A stretch of 64,000 nucleotides of DNA from Miscanthus floridulus (taxonomy: Eukaryota; Streptophyta; Magnoliopsida; Poales; Poaceae). The DNA is taken from assembly GCF_019320115.1 (NCBI RefSeq), contig NC_089586.1, positions 496,001-560,000 of the forward strand, read 5' to 3'. The notes beneath the pieces were generated by a model. It did no database searches, was not told the DNA's origin, and worked only from the letters and a program-made list of their open reading frames with translations. Of this stretch, positions 23,038 through 34,325 are shown in pieces (the first letter of the stretch is position 1; every line of letters begins with the position of its first letter). A program made the position numbers and the translations under genes.

Positions 23038-24165
23038 TAAAATTGTTGTGTGAAAATTTCTAAAAATTAAGACATCTGGAATATAGCAACTCACATATTC
23101 CAAACTTGCACGAAAGGTACTTGAGAATCAGAGAAAAGGAATCAGCGAAAGATCCAAACACACCCTCAATTTCTTCAAGATGCTAACATTATTCTCGCAT
23201 ACCGGGAAGGCCAATATCTTTGTAAGCGATGCTGTCAACCATCACCAGCTCAATCTTCACCTAAAGCCAAGACTCTCCTCTGTTGTAGCCAAATTACTTA
23301 TTTTCTTGTTCAAGCTCGCTCTGCATGAGATCACGCTGATTCAAAACCCCCTTAACGAAAGAGGTATGAAAGCCTCAATGTTGCCTTGCTCTACTTCGGC
23401 CATCTATGTTTCTACCCAGCCAAGCTGTCCTAGGATCGGCCAAATCTGTTAGCCGAATGCAGGAGAACTTTGCCACCCTACAAGCCAAACCGTGACAGAC
23501 AAGTTTCGGATTCACTGGGTGCTTTCTGAGATGGATGAACTTTGGGAAATCTTGAACATGTCGCATGAACATGCAACAATTCAAGTTATGGTGATCCAGC
23601 CGTGCTAAATCAAGGTCACCAACTTCTGCCATTCGCATGTGCTAGCGATACTTTAGATTCAGAGGATGTAAGAATTGCAAGGGCATGCTTGGAACGCAGG
23701 AATTTGATAGGAATCCCGCAGAAATTTCACAGGAATCAATTCAATTACACAGGAAAAACACTGGAATAGAATTCTTTTCCCGCAATCAAACAGGCCCTAA
23801 AAACGGAATGAAACACTTTTCTCCTCTCTTTTTTTCTTCTTTTTTATAATCCCCTACATATGTTGGTTCAATATATTTCTATTTTTTTTCACCATGCTTT
23901 CTCCACTCCCTCTCGCCTAAGCTGAGCCAGTCAAGAGGATAAGGATAACATAGCAGTGAACCCTTTACCAGCTCATCCTAAAATATTCACTCACATGGAG
24001 AGTCGAACCCAGGACCTAAGGTGCTACTAAGATTCTTATTACCACTAGGTTACAGACCCTTTCACTATTGTTCATTTATCTTGCTTTTAATATTGTTTGA
24101 AATACATTAATATCAATTAGTATATGTGTTAATCATACACTAACAATGTCATTATTTGGGTAATT
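23038..24165. other. Intergenic DNA with an unidentified possible gene fragment
   Basis: On minus, 23638-23375 reads MAEVGDLDLARLDHHNLNCC and later LACRVAKFSCIRLTDLADPR, 87 codons with protein-like composition but no family I can name. 23672-23861 is a repeat copied again at 26646-26835. Pyrimidine-rich runs lie at 23820-23850 and 23885. Confidence 0.4.
23672..23861 (+). repeat. 190-bp dispersed repeat, copy 1
   Basis: Same length and clearly similar to 26646-26835. Contains GGGCATGCTTGGAACGCAGG near the start and CAAACAGGCCCT about 120 bp later, which look like the inverted ends of a small MITE, followed by a shared pyrimidine-rich tail. Confidence 0.75.
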
Positions 24166-26614
24166 CACTAGTACAGAAAATATTTTTAGAGACGGTCAAA
24201 AGTGATCTTTAGAGACGGTTTTTAATCAGAGGTGGTTTTAAAACTGCCTCTAAAAATCAATTTTCAGAGATGGTTGGTTTAAGACAACTGTCCTTAAAAA
24301 TCAATTTTCAGAGATGGTTGACTTATCCCTAAAAATAATTTTCAAAAAAATTTAAAAATCATTTAGAGTCTAATAAAAATAAGTGGGATTCGAGCCCACA
24401 ACCTGTAACACCCTCGGTGTTATACCATAAATCATCTACTAAAACATATCATGAACATCATATTTATGTGTTAATGCATGTAATAAAAGTGTATAGATCA
24501 ATTTCTATAACTCGAAACGATCAACAAAAATACAAAATAAAAGTTGATTTGATAGTAATGTTATATCACTTAGGGTTTAAAACTAAATTTTATTAAGCAA
24601 AAATGCTATAGAACATGTGTGTGATACTTAAATAAAGTTTGAAGTACAAACTTTATAGATGACAGTGAAATACTTGCGGTCGAAAAATGATATTATTAGC
24701 TAATATTTCCACTAGCTTAGAAATCGCAAATGGAAATCAAATTCAGCTCTAAAACTTAGAAATTTTCAAGTCTGTCGACTGTTTAGACATTGCTATGTTT
24801 CGCAATTTATTTAAAGAGATTGGGTTAAGGAGTAGGATACTATTATGGCTTATTTTAGTAGCTTAATATATCCTCTAAGGTATAGCAAAAGTGGTTTGGG
24901 GATTGGATCAACGGTTTAGACGTCTCGAACGCTTTAAAATCTGTGCATAACATGAACTCGGGCCGTCCTGCCCCGACGTCGAGGCGTCGGTGCACCGGGC
25001 GTGCGCTCACGCGCGCACGGGGCCATGCTGGCCAGTTGCTGCTACCGCAGCCTAACCGCGGTGGGCCCGCCGCCGGCCGTCGCGCTCGCCGCTCACCTGC
25101 GCCTGGCCGTCCTGCCGCCGTGCCACGCTGCTGCCGCTGCCGTCGTGCCGCCTGGCCTTGGCCGAGGCCGGCCGCAGCGAGCCGCTGGCCCTGCGCCCTG
25201 CTGCTCTACCTCACACTACCATTTTGGGTGACGCCGCGGCCGCCCTGCATTGTCGTCGCGTCCGCACTACCGGCACTACTCGCGTCGCGACGCTGCCGCC
25301 GCCATCACGTCGTCGTCGCGTCCGTGCTGATTCGCTACACCTCTGCGCTGTTGCCAGCTCTGTGCGTGTCGCCTCTACCGCGCGCATGTGGGCGAGCTGC
25401 CGTCGCCACTCCATTTATGGCACTACGGCGTGTGGGCCACGCCGGTCGGACGCGCGCACACGTTGTCTGTAGTGCTGGCGCGTGGGCCTCCTGAGCCCAC
25501 CGCTCGTGTCCCACCAAGGCATGGACGAACCGAGCCCACCTGCCATGCCGTCTCTCTCTTTCCCTCTTTCTCCCTCAGTTTTCCACCGCCGTCGCGCTGC
25601 GTCACGGTGAAGCCAGAGAGCGAGCACCTCTCATCAATTCCTCATGCTCGCATCCCTGCCTTCATGTCCCCTCTCCAGTCGACCCCACCCCACTTTGATT
25701 GTGGCTCGACCAAGCTCCAATTTTGGAGCTTTGCTCGCCACCGTACCGTTAAGGCCCGTCACCGCCTGCGTCGTGGCCAGTCTCCACCACTTCACCACAT
25801 GCCAATTCCTCCACACCACTAGCTAGCCTTGGCTCCCTCTTCATCGTGCGCATGCTAGTCGCAGCTCTAGTGCCGCCTCCTCGTCGCTGACGTGGCCATG
25901 CCTTTGTGGTCCGCCGTTCACCTCACCGCGCGCACGTGGCCAGCCTCGCTCTGGTTGTCTCCGACCGAGACGGCTTCTCGGTAAGGTCACTGGTGGGTTG
26001 TCGTGCTCACCTGCTACCCCTACCGCCTTATTATTACCGTGGCTCACCAGCATGCCGTCGCCATTGCCGCAGGGTGCCCCCCGTCGTGGAGAGGTCCTTC
26101 TATGGCGTCCTGACTCATGCAACCACCGCCCATCGTCTCGCATCAAACCCTAGGAGAGCATCGGCCTCATAGATAGGTCAGCGTGGGTCCTGTGTGGCCG
26201 GCGCAAGTGCTAGTGCCACTGCTCGTCATGTCGGCGCACGCGGGGGAGGCCGAGGACCTTGCCGTTGTTAAGAGGAGGAAGTTCCAAGGGTTTTGTTGCA
26301 AAATTGTTGTCTATAAAAATAGTAACGTGGACTACGGGTTGTTTTGCTCATAGTCTAGGGGTGTTTTTGCTAATGTGCCAGCGCATGCGGGACTTCCTCG
26401 CCATGGGCCGCCTCCGCGCATGGGCCGCGCCTCGCCTGTGGGTCGCCGCGCGCTCCCGCGTGCGTGCATTGCGCCGTGTGGGCTGCGTTGGGCCGAAATC
26501 AGTTTAGTGACGGTTGTATAGCTAGTGCCTTCCACGAAGGTTAGTGACGGTGTGCTAAGACAATGACTTCTATTAGAAAAGGGAGACGCCTCTAAAAATT
26601 ATTTATGTACAGTG
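24166..26614. mobile_element. Non-autonomous CACTA transposon, 2449 bp
   Basis: Left end CACTAGTACAGAAAA, right end TACAGTG (inverted CACTGTACATAAA), flanked by ATT at 24163-24165 and 26615-26617, a 3-bp duplication as expected for CACTA elements. Subterminal words AGAGACGG and TTTTTAGAG recur at the left end (24190-24350), and AGTGACGG and CTCTAAAAATT at the right. The interior from about 24940 to 26480 is strongly GC-rich with overlapping open frames on both strands and differs sharply from its AT-rich ends, so it may be captured host DNA. No transposase domain is visible. Confidence 0.88.
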
Positions 26615-26645
26615 ATTGTCTGCATCCGATGAGCCTAGCTATGAA

Positions 26646-26835
26646 GAATTGTAAGGGCCTGCTTGCAACGCAGGAATTTGATAGGAATCCCATAGGAATT
26701 TCACAGGAATCAATTCAATTACATAGGGAAAACGCTGGAACAAAATTTTTTCCCCATGATCAAATAGGTCCTAAAAATGGAATGAAAACGCTTTTCTCCT
26801 CTCTTTTTTTCTTCCTTTTTATAATCCCCTACATA
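26646..26835 (+). repeat. 190-bp dispersed repeat, copy 2
   Basis: Similar to 23672-23861 along its full length, including the pyrimidine-rich tail and CCCCTACATA end. It lies on the other side of the CACTA element. Confidence 0.75.
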
Positions 26836-26862
26836 CCTCGCAAATCTTGTTATTAGGGGGTG

Positions 26863-27092
26863 TTTGGTTCACTCCTTACCTCATAAATCTAGTCCTATTT
26901 AGTCACTTTTATCCAAAAACTATGACTAAATGTGACTAAAAAGTGCATTAACCAACTAGTCACCCAAGTGTTGCAAAATAGGACTAAAGCTCATCTTTTA
27001 GTCAAGTTGTCTCAACTTCTAGTCATTTTGGATCCAAACATTATGATTACAAGGGATTAAAAGCCTCTTTTAGTCTACCAAGGCAAACAGGG
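26863..27092. repeat. Degenerate MITE-like sequence
   Basis: Starts GGGGGTGTTTGGTTCACTCC, holds several GACTAAA words, and ends near GGCAAACAGGG, a partial inverted match. No clean target duplication. Confidence 0.5.
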
Positions 27093-27131
27093 ATGACTAA
27101 ACTATAAAAGGAGGGGCTTTTCCTATGTGCC

Positions 27132-27530
27132 TGTCGATGTTTTACCACCGATAGCCTGCCACGGGGGTACCCGGGGCAGTATGTTCGGGCTTCGGCGTAT
27201 GCCGAACTCGATGGTTAACGCAAGACACAGTCGATTTATCCTGGTTCAGGCCCTCGATCGTAGATCGAGTAATAACCTTACGTCCAGTCGGCATTAGCCT
27301 TTGCGTTGGATTGATTGTCAAGTGTTGTGTTGTACAATGGTCGTGTGTCCTATCCCAGGAGTCCTGCCCTCCTTTATATAGTCAGGAGGTCAGAGTCCTA
27401 GTCCGTTTACAATGAGATTTCCTAGTAGGATTACTTAATAGCTATACTACTAAGATTACATGGGGAGAGTCCTGGTTGGACTAGATATTCTCTCTCCCTT
27501 GCGGGGTATCCTGTGGGTCCCGCATCGACA
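27132..27530 (-). repeat. Element C 3' LTR
   Basis: TGTCGATG...CATCGACA. On minus a TATA box CTATATAAAGG lies at 27371-27382. Differs from the other LTR at four sites (GCCTGCC/GCCTACC, CGGCATT/CGACGTT with two, CCTATCC/CCTGTCC). Confidence 0.96.
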
Positions 27531-29400
27531 AGCCCCCGAGCACTTCATGGTTGAGCTCCGAAAGTCTCGCTTTGCTTCTTCAAGTCTTGTTGAGTAGGAA
27601 CAAAATGTCATCCGAGTACTTTCTGGAGTGAATCCTTGTAGCGCTTCTTGGGATCTTCGAGTGGTGAGTGCTTTTTGAAGAAAAAGTACATCCACCTGGT
27701 TGTAGCCCCCGAGCCTCTCGCTATTTGGAACAAGGAGCTGGAGGATCTTGTCTTGAAGTTGCTCTGATTGTTCGTCGAAGTTTTATGAAAAAAGAACTCG
27801 AATATGGCTCGTTCCGGGTTCTTTTTGTCGTAGTGTCTTGAAGTGATCTGCGTTGAGGAAGTCTTTTGGTGACGTGCGCTTTTTTGAAAAAAAAGGGCAC
27901 TCACTGAGTGTAGCCCCCGAGCCTCTTGCTATTTGGAACAAAAAGTTGGAGGGTCTTGATTCTTGTCTTCAAAAAATTCTATGGCTATGTATCCTGCTTT
28001 CTCCGAGTTCTTCTCTTTTAAAAAAGAAGTCGGATGAAGAGTCTTGATGTGTTGTCGTCGTTGTAGTCTTGAGCTTCTTGTATTCTTGGTCCTTTGTCTT
28101 TGGTTCTGAGCTTCCGGGGGGTAGTCGAAATGAAGGGCCAAGCTCCCTAGCTTAGTGTTGATTAAGCTATGATGTTGGTCGAGGCCCCGAGCGTATATCC
28201 GTGTTGTTTTGTTCATGAAGAACTCGGATGCGAGGTCTTGGCGTATTCTTTGATAGTCTGCTGTTGTCAGATGTAGTTGTATGGTGGTGGTTGAGTGTAA
28301 ATGCCTTTTGTTCACGGGTTGTACTGTGCTGGTATATTCTTCCGAATATGCCCGTCTTCGAGTACTGCCTCTTCTTGCCTAAGTCGTCCATTATTGTGTC
28401 CTGTCTTTTCACTGTGTCCTTTGTTAGGCTTATTTCGTTGGTACTCCTAGTCCATGTGCGCCGATCCTTTGGTCTATAAATACTGTCTCGGAGTGCTTGT
28501 TTTCATTCATTGGATACTCTGTTGAAGCCTTGGTGGTCATGAACATGGTAGTTTGTGAAGTAGAGCAGTCCCCGGGCATGTTTTGTAGTTTCTGTGTGTC
28601 TTGCCATAGCTGGAGGAAGTCTTATGATAGGGATTAGAGGTAGGCTAATCCCGCGACAGCATTGTGCCAGGATGTACGTGGTGGTAGTTGGAGGAAGTCT
28701 TGTGATGTGGGCTTCGTTCCTTCATCCGGCAGTTCTGGATTGATCCTCGTTGCCTGTCTTGAGACCGTCCGGTGCAGATCAACACCATATCCAGCATCAC
28801 ATCGGTCTTGGGTAGACAGATGCCCGCCGGCCTTCTCTGCTCCATGTTGCCCTGCCGTGCTGTCGATTTCCGCCTTGGATGCACTACGTTCGTCCTTTGA
28901 AGAAAACAGTGTAGCTGATGGCGGTCTGTCCTTCCGAGTAGCAATTTGGGACACGTAGTCGTTCCAGAGCCTAGTCGTGTCCGTGTTCCTCTTTCCTACT
29001 TTGCTTTTCGTGGTGCCGAGTTCATTGGGTCTTGTATGATTTGTAATCTTCTATTTTTGAAGTCACTTGTAATGTAACGAATCTTGTCTTCTGAGTTGTC
29101 TTTGACTTTTCTGTTGTGATCCCTATCGTTCATGAGACTACTGAGTTCTTTCTTACATAACCGGGTTCTTTTGTTCCTCGTGAGGTAGCCCTTTTTTTTC
29201 TTGGTTCAACGAGTTGTTCTTGTGGCTATCTGATAACCCTGTTGTGGTGCTGCGCGGATAAGTCTGAAATCTGCCCGTTGGTTTGTACCGTTGTGTGGAT
29301 TCGTGCCCTCCGTCGTTTTAGCTGCGTCGGTAAATGGACCATTGCGTTCCCACGCTGTGCTTTAACGAGCCTTATGGGCCGTTTGTATCACTGAGAAATC
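27531..29400. other. Element C polypurine tract and 3' spacer
   Basis: Directly inside the LTR is AGCCCCCGAGC (minus CTCGGGGGCT, the polypurine tract). The words AGCCCCCGAGCCTCT followed by GCTATTTGGAACAA recur at 27702-27730 and 27912-27940, as diverged copies of one unit, and again at 33218. No supported gene. The right end would hold the promoter of the antisense gene: TATTTAAAG at about 29401, about 150 bases before its ATG. Confidence 0.65.
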
Positions 29401-29554
29401 TATTTAAAGACCTTTTATCTTCCTTTCCCTTGTCACCCAGCTCTTGCCTTTAAACCCTAGTTCTCAGAAAACCGCCGCCGTCATTGTCGTTATCGCCCGA
29501 GCACCATCATTCTAGCTTCATCCTCCTTAGCGCCTTTGTTGCTTCCGCCAGTTC

Positions 29555-32500
29555 ATGGGAAAGAAGAAGACCGCAAGCAAATCTCAGGCGACCTTCGTGG
29601 ACGAGGAGTCATCGCTGTCTTTGATTGAAAACCAGGAGTTCGTGGCCATGAGGGCAGCTCAGAAGGTTTGGCCGGCTCCAACAACCAGCGAAGACCAGCT
29701 GCGTGAGCTCGTTAGTGATGGCTTGATCCAAAGCAAAGTCATCGCTGAATGGAGAGTTCTGGGCGAGCATCGGGTTCCGGCCCCGGGTCCTGGTGAGATT
29801 GTCCTTTTTGTTTCTTTTGTCCGCGCTGGTCTTTGTCTTCCTGCTTCCGTCTTCCTTCATCAGTTTCTTGGGTATTTCGGGGTTAGTTTGAACCATCTAA
29901 CCCTCAATGCCGTTCTCCATCTTTCTGTTTTTGTTCACCATTGCAAAACCTTCCTTGGGATCCCTCCTTCTCTATCTCTATCTCTTTTTCGTTTTTTCTT
30001 TCGCCTGAAACCTCAACCCCGCCGCGAGGAAACCAGTGCCCTCGGCGGTTGCAGGATTCAGTTTCGCCAGGGTCTCAAAATCAAGTTTTTTGATTATGAC
30101 CTGGTCGATTCTGTCAAGGATTGGCGCGCCGAGTGGTTTTACGCTGCCAATTTGATCCCTTCTCTTGTTGTTCACTCCGGATCCGGTCCTGTGGCGAATG
30201 ACCGGTGGGACAAGAAGCTTGAGTCTCCTGCTGAGATTCAAGCGATCCAGCCACTCCTTGATAGGATTAGCACGCTGAAACAGCAGGGATTGACCGGCTT
30301 TGGTATTGTCTCAAGTTTTCTTCGTCGCCGGGTTCAGCCCTTGAAAGAGCGGGAACATCTCGGCTTTGAGTATTCTGGGGCCGAGGATCCTTCACGCATG
30401 GTCCCAGCTCTTGAGCTGACCGGTGAGGAGGTACTCGAGCATCTCCAGAAGATGCTGAAAGGAGTGAGCGTCATTCCTCCTGCCGTCCCTGAGTACTCGG
30501 CCAACAACCTGCCCCCAGCTGTGAGTTGTCTATCCTTTTTTTTTATTTGAGTTCTTTATGTACTCTTGCTGCGTCCGTTCTTGCTTAGCTTTTCCTTGTC
30601 TTGGTGTTTTGTCTTTTTTCACAGGAGCTTGGGCGGAACTTTGTTGATCCGATCCCCCTTGATGTTCTCCCTGCTGTGGCAGAGACTGGGGATCGTCTAG
30701 CCGGTACTTCTGCAATTAGTAAGTCTCAAACTTTTATAGCCCTTCCTAGGGTTTCTTTCAGATTTGATGATGTATATGAAGAGTATGTTCCTCGTCTAGT
30801 CCCTCGTGGTCCTCGCAGTGTCCCGAAGAGGGGGCGAATGGACGGGTCTTCATCTGGCTTTCCTATCTCCAAGAAGCCTCGCAAACCAAGTACTCCCTCA
30901 GGTACTCCAGTTGTTGCTAGCATGCTCTTAGGTGAGCACATTTAGTACTCTTTGTTCTTTTATTTTCATGTTTCTCTCTTGAACCGAGTACTTTTCATCT
31001 CTTTTTCAGTAGGTGCTCTGGTTTCGCTGGCTGAGGAAGAAGAGGATGATGAAGTTCCCCTCATCATGCGGCGGTGAGTTGTTTTTCATATTCTTGTCGC
31101 ATTGAATTTTTCCTCTTTGTTTTTAATTTTAGTCTTGAACTTTTTTGAAGTAATCGAAGGTCGGGTGTGAGTTCTTCTGAGGCTCTCGCGCCGACTTCTT
31201 CTGAAGCTCCGGGGTCGAGTTCTTTGGTTGCCTCTGCTCCGAGCTGTACTGCTCCTCCGGTGCGGAGTTCTTCCACGGCTCCAGCTCCGGCTTCTTCCGT
31301 GGCTCCGTTGTCGGCCGTCCCGCTCCCATCGCTGGGTGGCGGGGACGTCTTCGCCATCGTGGTTCCCCCTGCGAGGCCTTCTCTTGGCTTCGCAAAGAAA
31401 AAAGTAGTCGGGTGAGTAGATTCTTGCTTCATCTTTTTGGCTTTTATCTTCCTTCCTCTGGTTTTTATTGGTGCTTCCTTTTATCACTTTTCAGTGTTTC
31501 GTCTTCTCTAATTTCTTCATCGACTTCTTCTCTGCCTCCCGCCGTGCCAATGAGTTCTGAGCCTCGAGACTCACAACATTCTATTGATGAAGTCGCGGCA
31601 GGGGCTTCAGAGCTACCTGGCGGCGTCGCGGACTTGGTCGCTCCGGAGGTAACTGTGGCCGTCGCGCCGGGTTCTTCTGGGGGTTTGGCTCCGGCTTCCC
31701 TAGAGGTTGCTCTGGTCGCTCCTGCTTCGCCCCAGCCGGCTTCTCTTTCCCCTTCTTTTGCCTCCGGCGGCCCCTCCCTGTCCGATGACGTGGTGCAACA
31801 GTTCGATGCCACTCATCGGTTATCGGAGCTGACCGCAGCCTGGGGGAGCTTGTCGACCCTCGCGACTTCTTTTGGTGAAAAGCTTCAGGTAAGTTTTACT
31901 GCCACTTCTCTTTTGCATGCTTGTTTTTCTTCTATCCTTACGCCTTGTTTCTCTTTGCCTCTTTCTGCTCAGTCTTTTTCTTGTGATCATTCTGGCTTCT
32001 TTTTCTCATCTGAAAATGAGAGGAAGTTGTCTTCGGAGGTGGACGCTCTGAAAGCCGATCTTGACCTTCTCTGGGTTGAGTTGGAGATGGAGCGTCAATT
32101 GCACCAAAAGGAGGAGAAAGCCCTTCGCGCCCGGGTAGTGGAGACGGAGAAACAGAGAGATGCTGCGGTGGAGTCTACGAAGAATGAATGCAAAGGTGCC
32201 GTGGGTTTTGCCTGTTTCTTCTTGTATTTTGACTTCTTTTTCCGCTGACTTGTTCTTTGGTGTTCTGTCTAGCTCTCCGAGTTGAGAAACAAAAGCTCTC
32301 GGAGAGTATTGTTGAAATGAAGGCCCTTGTCCGTTCTAGTCATAATAGAGCTGAGGAGGTAAATACTCATGCTGAGGAAGAACTCGCCCTTGCTAGGCTG
32401 ATTAGGCGTGGAGCTGACAGAGATCTTGTGCAGGCCCAAAAAACCATTGAAGGCTTGTCCGGGAAGCTGGCGACGGCTACCGAGAATTGGAATGCCTTGT

Positions 32501-32817
32501 GGAAATCTTTTCACTCGGTGGCCGATGTCCTTCGGACTCCAGCGGATGACGGGCAATCTTGGGCGCAGTTCATTCCCCGGATTCCGACTCGTTTCCAAGA
32601 GTTCGCGAAGAGGTGTGCCCAAGTATGTACCAAGAATGTGCTGGCCCAGGTCTGGGTCCTTGCTCCAGAAGCGCCTCTCTCCAAAATAGCAGAAGAAGCT
32701 GAAAGCCAAGAATATCTTGACGCCGTTGAAAGGATGGAACCCAAGGTTGAAGATCTAGCCAGTAGGGTTGTAGATAGTCTAAATATTGATATTTCCCTTT
32801 CTGATGACAACGCCTAA
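29555..32817 (+). CDS. Spliced antisense gene of element C with gypsy-type 'Transposase_28'-like domain
   Basis: Begins MGKKKTASKSQATFVDEESS. Residues about 85-160 (LPASVFLHQFLGYFGVSLNH, NAVLHLSVFVHHCKTFLGIP, then FFFRLKPQ) match, from memory, the 'putative gypsy type transposon' domain (Pfam PF04195). Exon 1 is 29555-30520 (322 codons, GTGAGT donor); exon 2 resumes in phase at 30625 (ELGRNFVDP) after ACAG. Further donors/acceptors frame Ser/Ala/Pro-rich exons (31150-31411 and about 31497-31890) and a charged exon ending 32195. The last intron (32196-32272) joins in phase to VEKQKLSESIVEMK, a coiled coil, ending SDDNA plus TAA. So at least six introns keep phase. Function unknown. It converges on integrase and shows no transposase catalytic triad that I can see. 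It looks better preserved than gag. Confidence 0.72.
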
Positions 32818-33311
32818 CTTGGTTGAGCGTCCTCTTGTAATATTACACTTCTTTTTAAATGAAGATTCTTTATCTTTGTCGATGTATTCTTTGCATGGGT
32901 GCGGTTGAAGTTACTTGACTTGCTGAGTACCTTGTCTTGTTCCCGTCTCTGCTCCGTAAGACAACTCTGTGCATTATTCTGACGAGGCCCCTCGATTTGT
33001 CGAGTACTCTTGTTTTCTTCTTTCCTTTGTGATTCGTCGAGTGCTTTGTCCGTGCTATGACTTGTTAGATGTAGATCTTTGTGTTAACAACCTTTCGCCT
33101 GCGCTATGTAAAACGACTCGGTATAGAATGTTGCCTCGACAAACTTTGGTGTCTGAGTGCTTTCTTGAGTGGTGCTTGTGCTTTTGTGAGGAAAAAGTAT
33201 TCCTATCTGGATGTAGCCCCCGAGCCTCTTGCTTTTCGGAACGAAGTGCTGGAGGATCTTTTGAAGTTAAATTTTGGTCGACTCAGCTAATTTGCTTTTT
33301 ATTAGCTTTTA

Positions 33312-34163
33312 GCTACCCTCATTGGCGAGTTCAAGCATTTTTTAGCTATTTTGCTCTTGGCCGGGATGCTCAGGCATGTTTTCAGCCATTTTGCTTTTTG
33401 TTTCGGGTGTTAGCTTTTTAGCTACCCTCATCGGCGGGCTCAAGCGTTTTTTCAGCTATTTTGCTCTCGGCCGGAATGCTCAGGCATGTTTTCAGCCATT
33501 TTGCTTTTTGTTTCGGGTGTTAGCTTTTAGCTACCCTCATCGGCGGGCTCAAGCGTCTTTTTAGCTATTTTGCTCTCGGCCGGAATGCTCAGGCATGTTT
33601 TCAGCCATTTTGCTTTTTGTTTCGGGTGTTAGCTTTTAGCTACCCTCATCGGCGGGCTCAAGCATCTTTTCAGCTATTTTGCTCTCGACCGGAATGCTCA
33701 GGCATGTTTTCAGCCATTTTGCTTTTTGTTTTAGGTGTTAGCTTTTAGCTACCCTCATCGGCAGGCTCAAGCATCTTTTCAGCTATTTTGCTCTCGGCCG
33801 GAATGCTCAGGCATGTTTTCAGCCATTTTGCTTTTTGTTTCGGGTGTTAGCTTTTAGCTACCCTCATCGGCAGGCTCAAGCGTCTTTTCAGCTATTTTGC
33901 TCTCGGCCGGAATGCTCAGGCATGTTTTCAGCCATTTTGCTTTTTGTTTTGGGTGTTAGCTTTTAGCTACCCTCATCGGCGGGCTCAAGCGTCTTTTCAG
34001 CTATTTTGCTCTCGGCCGGAATGCTCAGGCATGTTTTCAGCCATTTTGCTTTTTGTTTCGGGTGTTAGCTTTTAGCTACCCTCATCGGCGGGCTCAAGCA
34101 TCTTTTCAGCTATTTTGCTCTTGGCCGGAATGCTCAGGCATGTTTTCAGCCATTTTGCTTTTT
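33312..34163. repeat. 109-bp tandem array, eight copies
   Basis: GCTACCCTCAT recurs at 33312, 33421, 33530, 33639, 33748, 33857, 33966 and 34075, each exactly 109 bases apart, and the last copy ends near 34163. The first copy is the most diverged; the rest differ by a few bases. Lies between the antisense gene stop (32817) and the integrase stop (34326). Confidence 0.95.
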
Positions 34164-34325
34164 TGTGAAAACAACCCGTTGGAGTTCATGACAAGACATG
34201 CTGTGGATGAATATCATCTTTATTGATCATGAGTATAAACTAATACATATGTTGTTGAAGAGTATTGTCTTTCGTTGATTGTAGGTCCCTTGTGGCTTGC
34301 ATATCTATTTTTTCTTGAGTTGTTT

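Noticed and set aside
24943..25494. Host gene in the CACTA interior
   Set aside because: High GC gives overlapping open frames on both strands; Arg/Ala/Pro-rich text without a domain.
33312..34163. CRISPR-like array
   Set aside because: The 109-bp units are contiguous with no unique spacers, in a plant retrotransposon.
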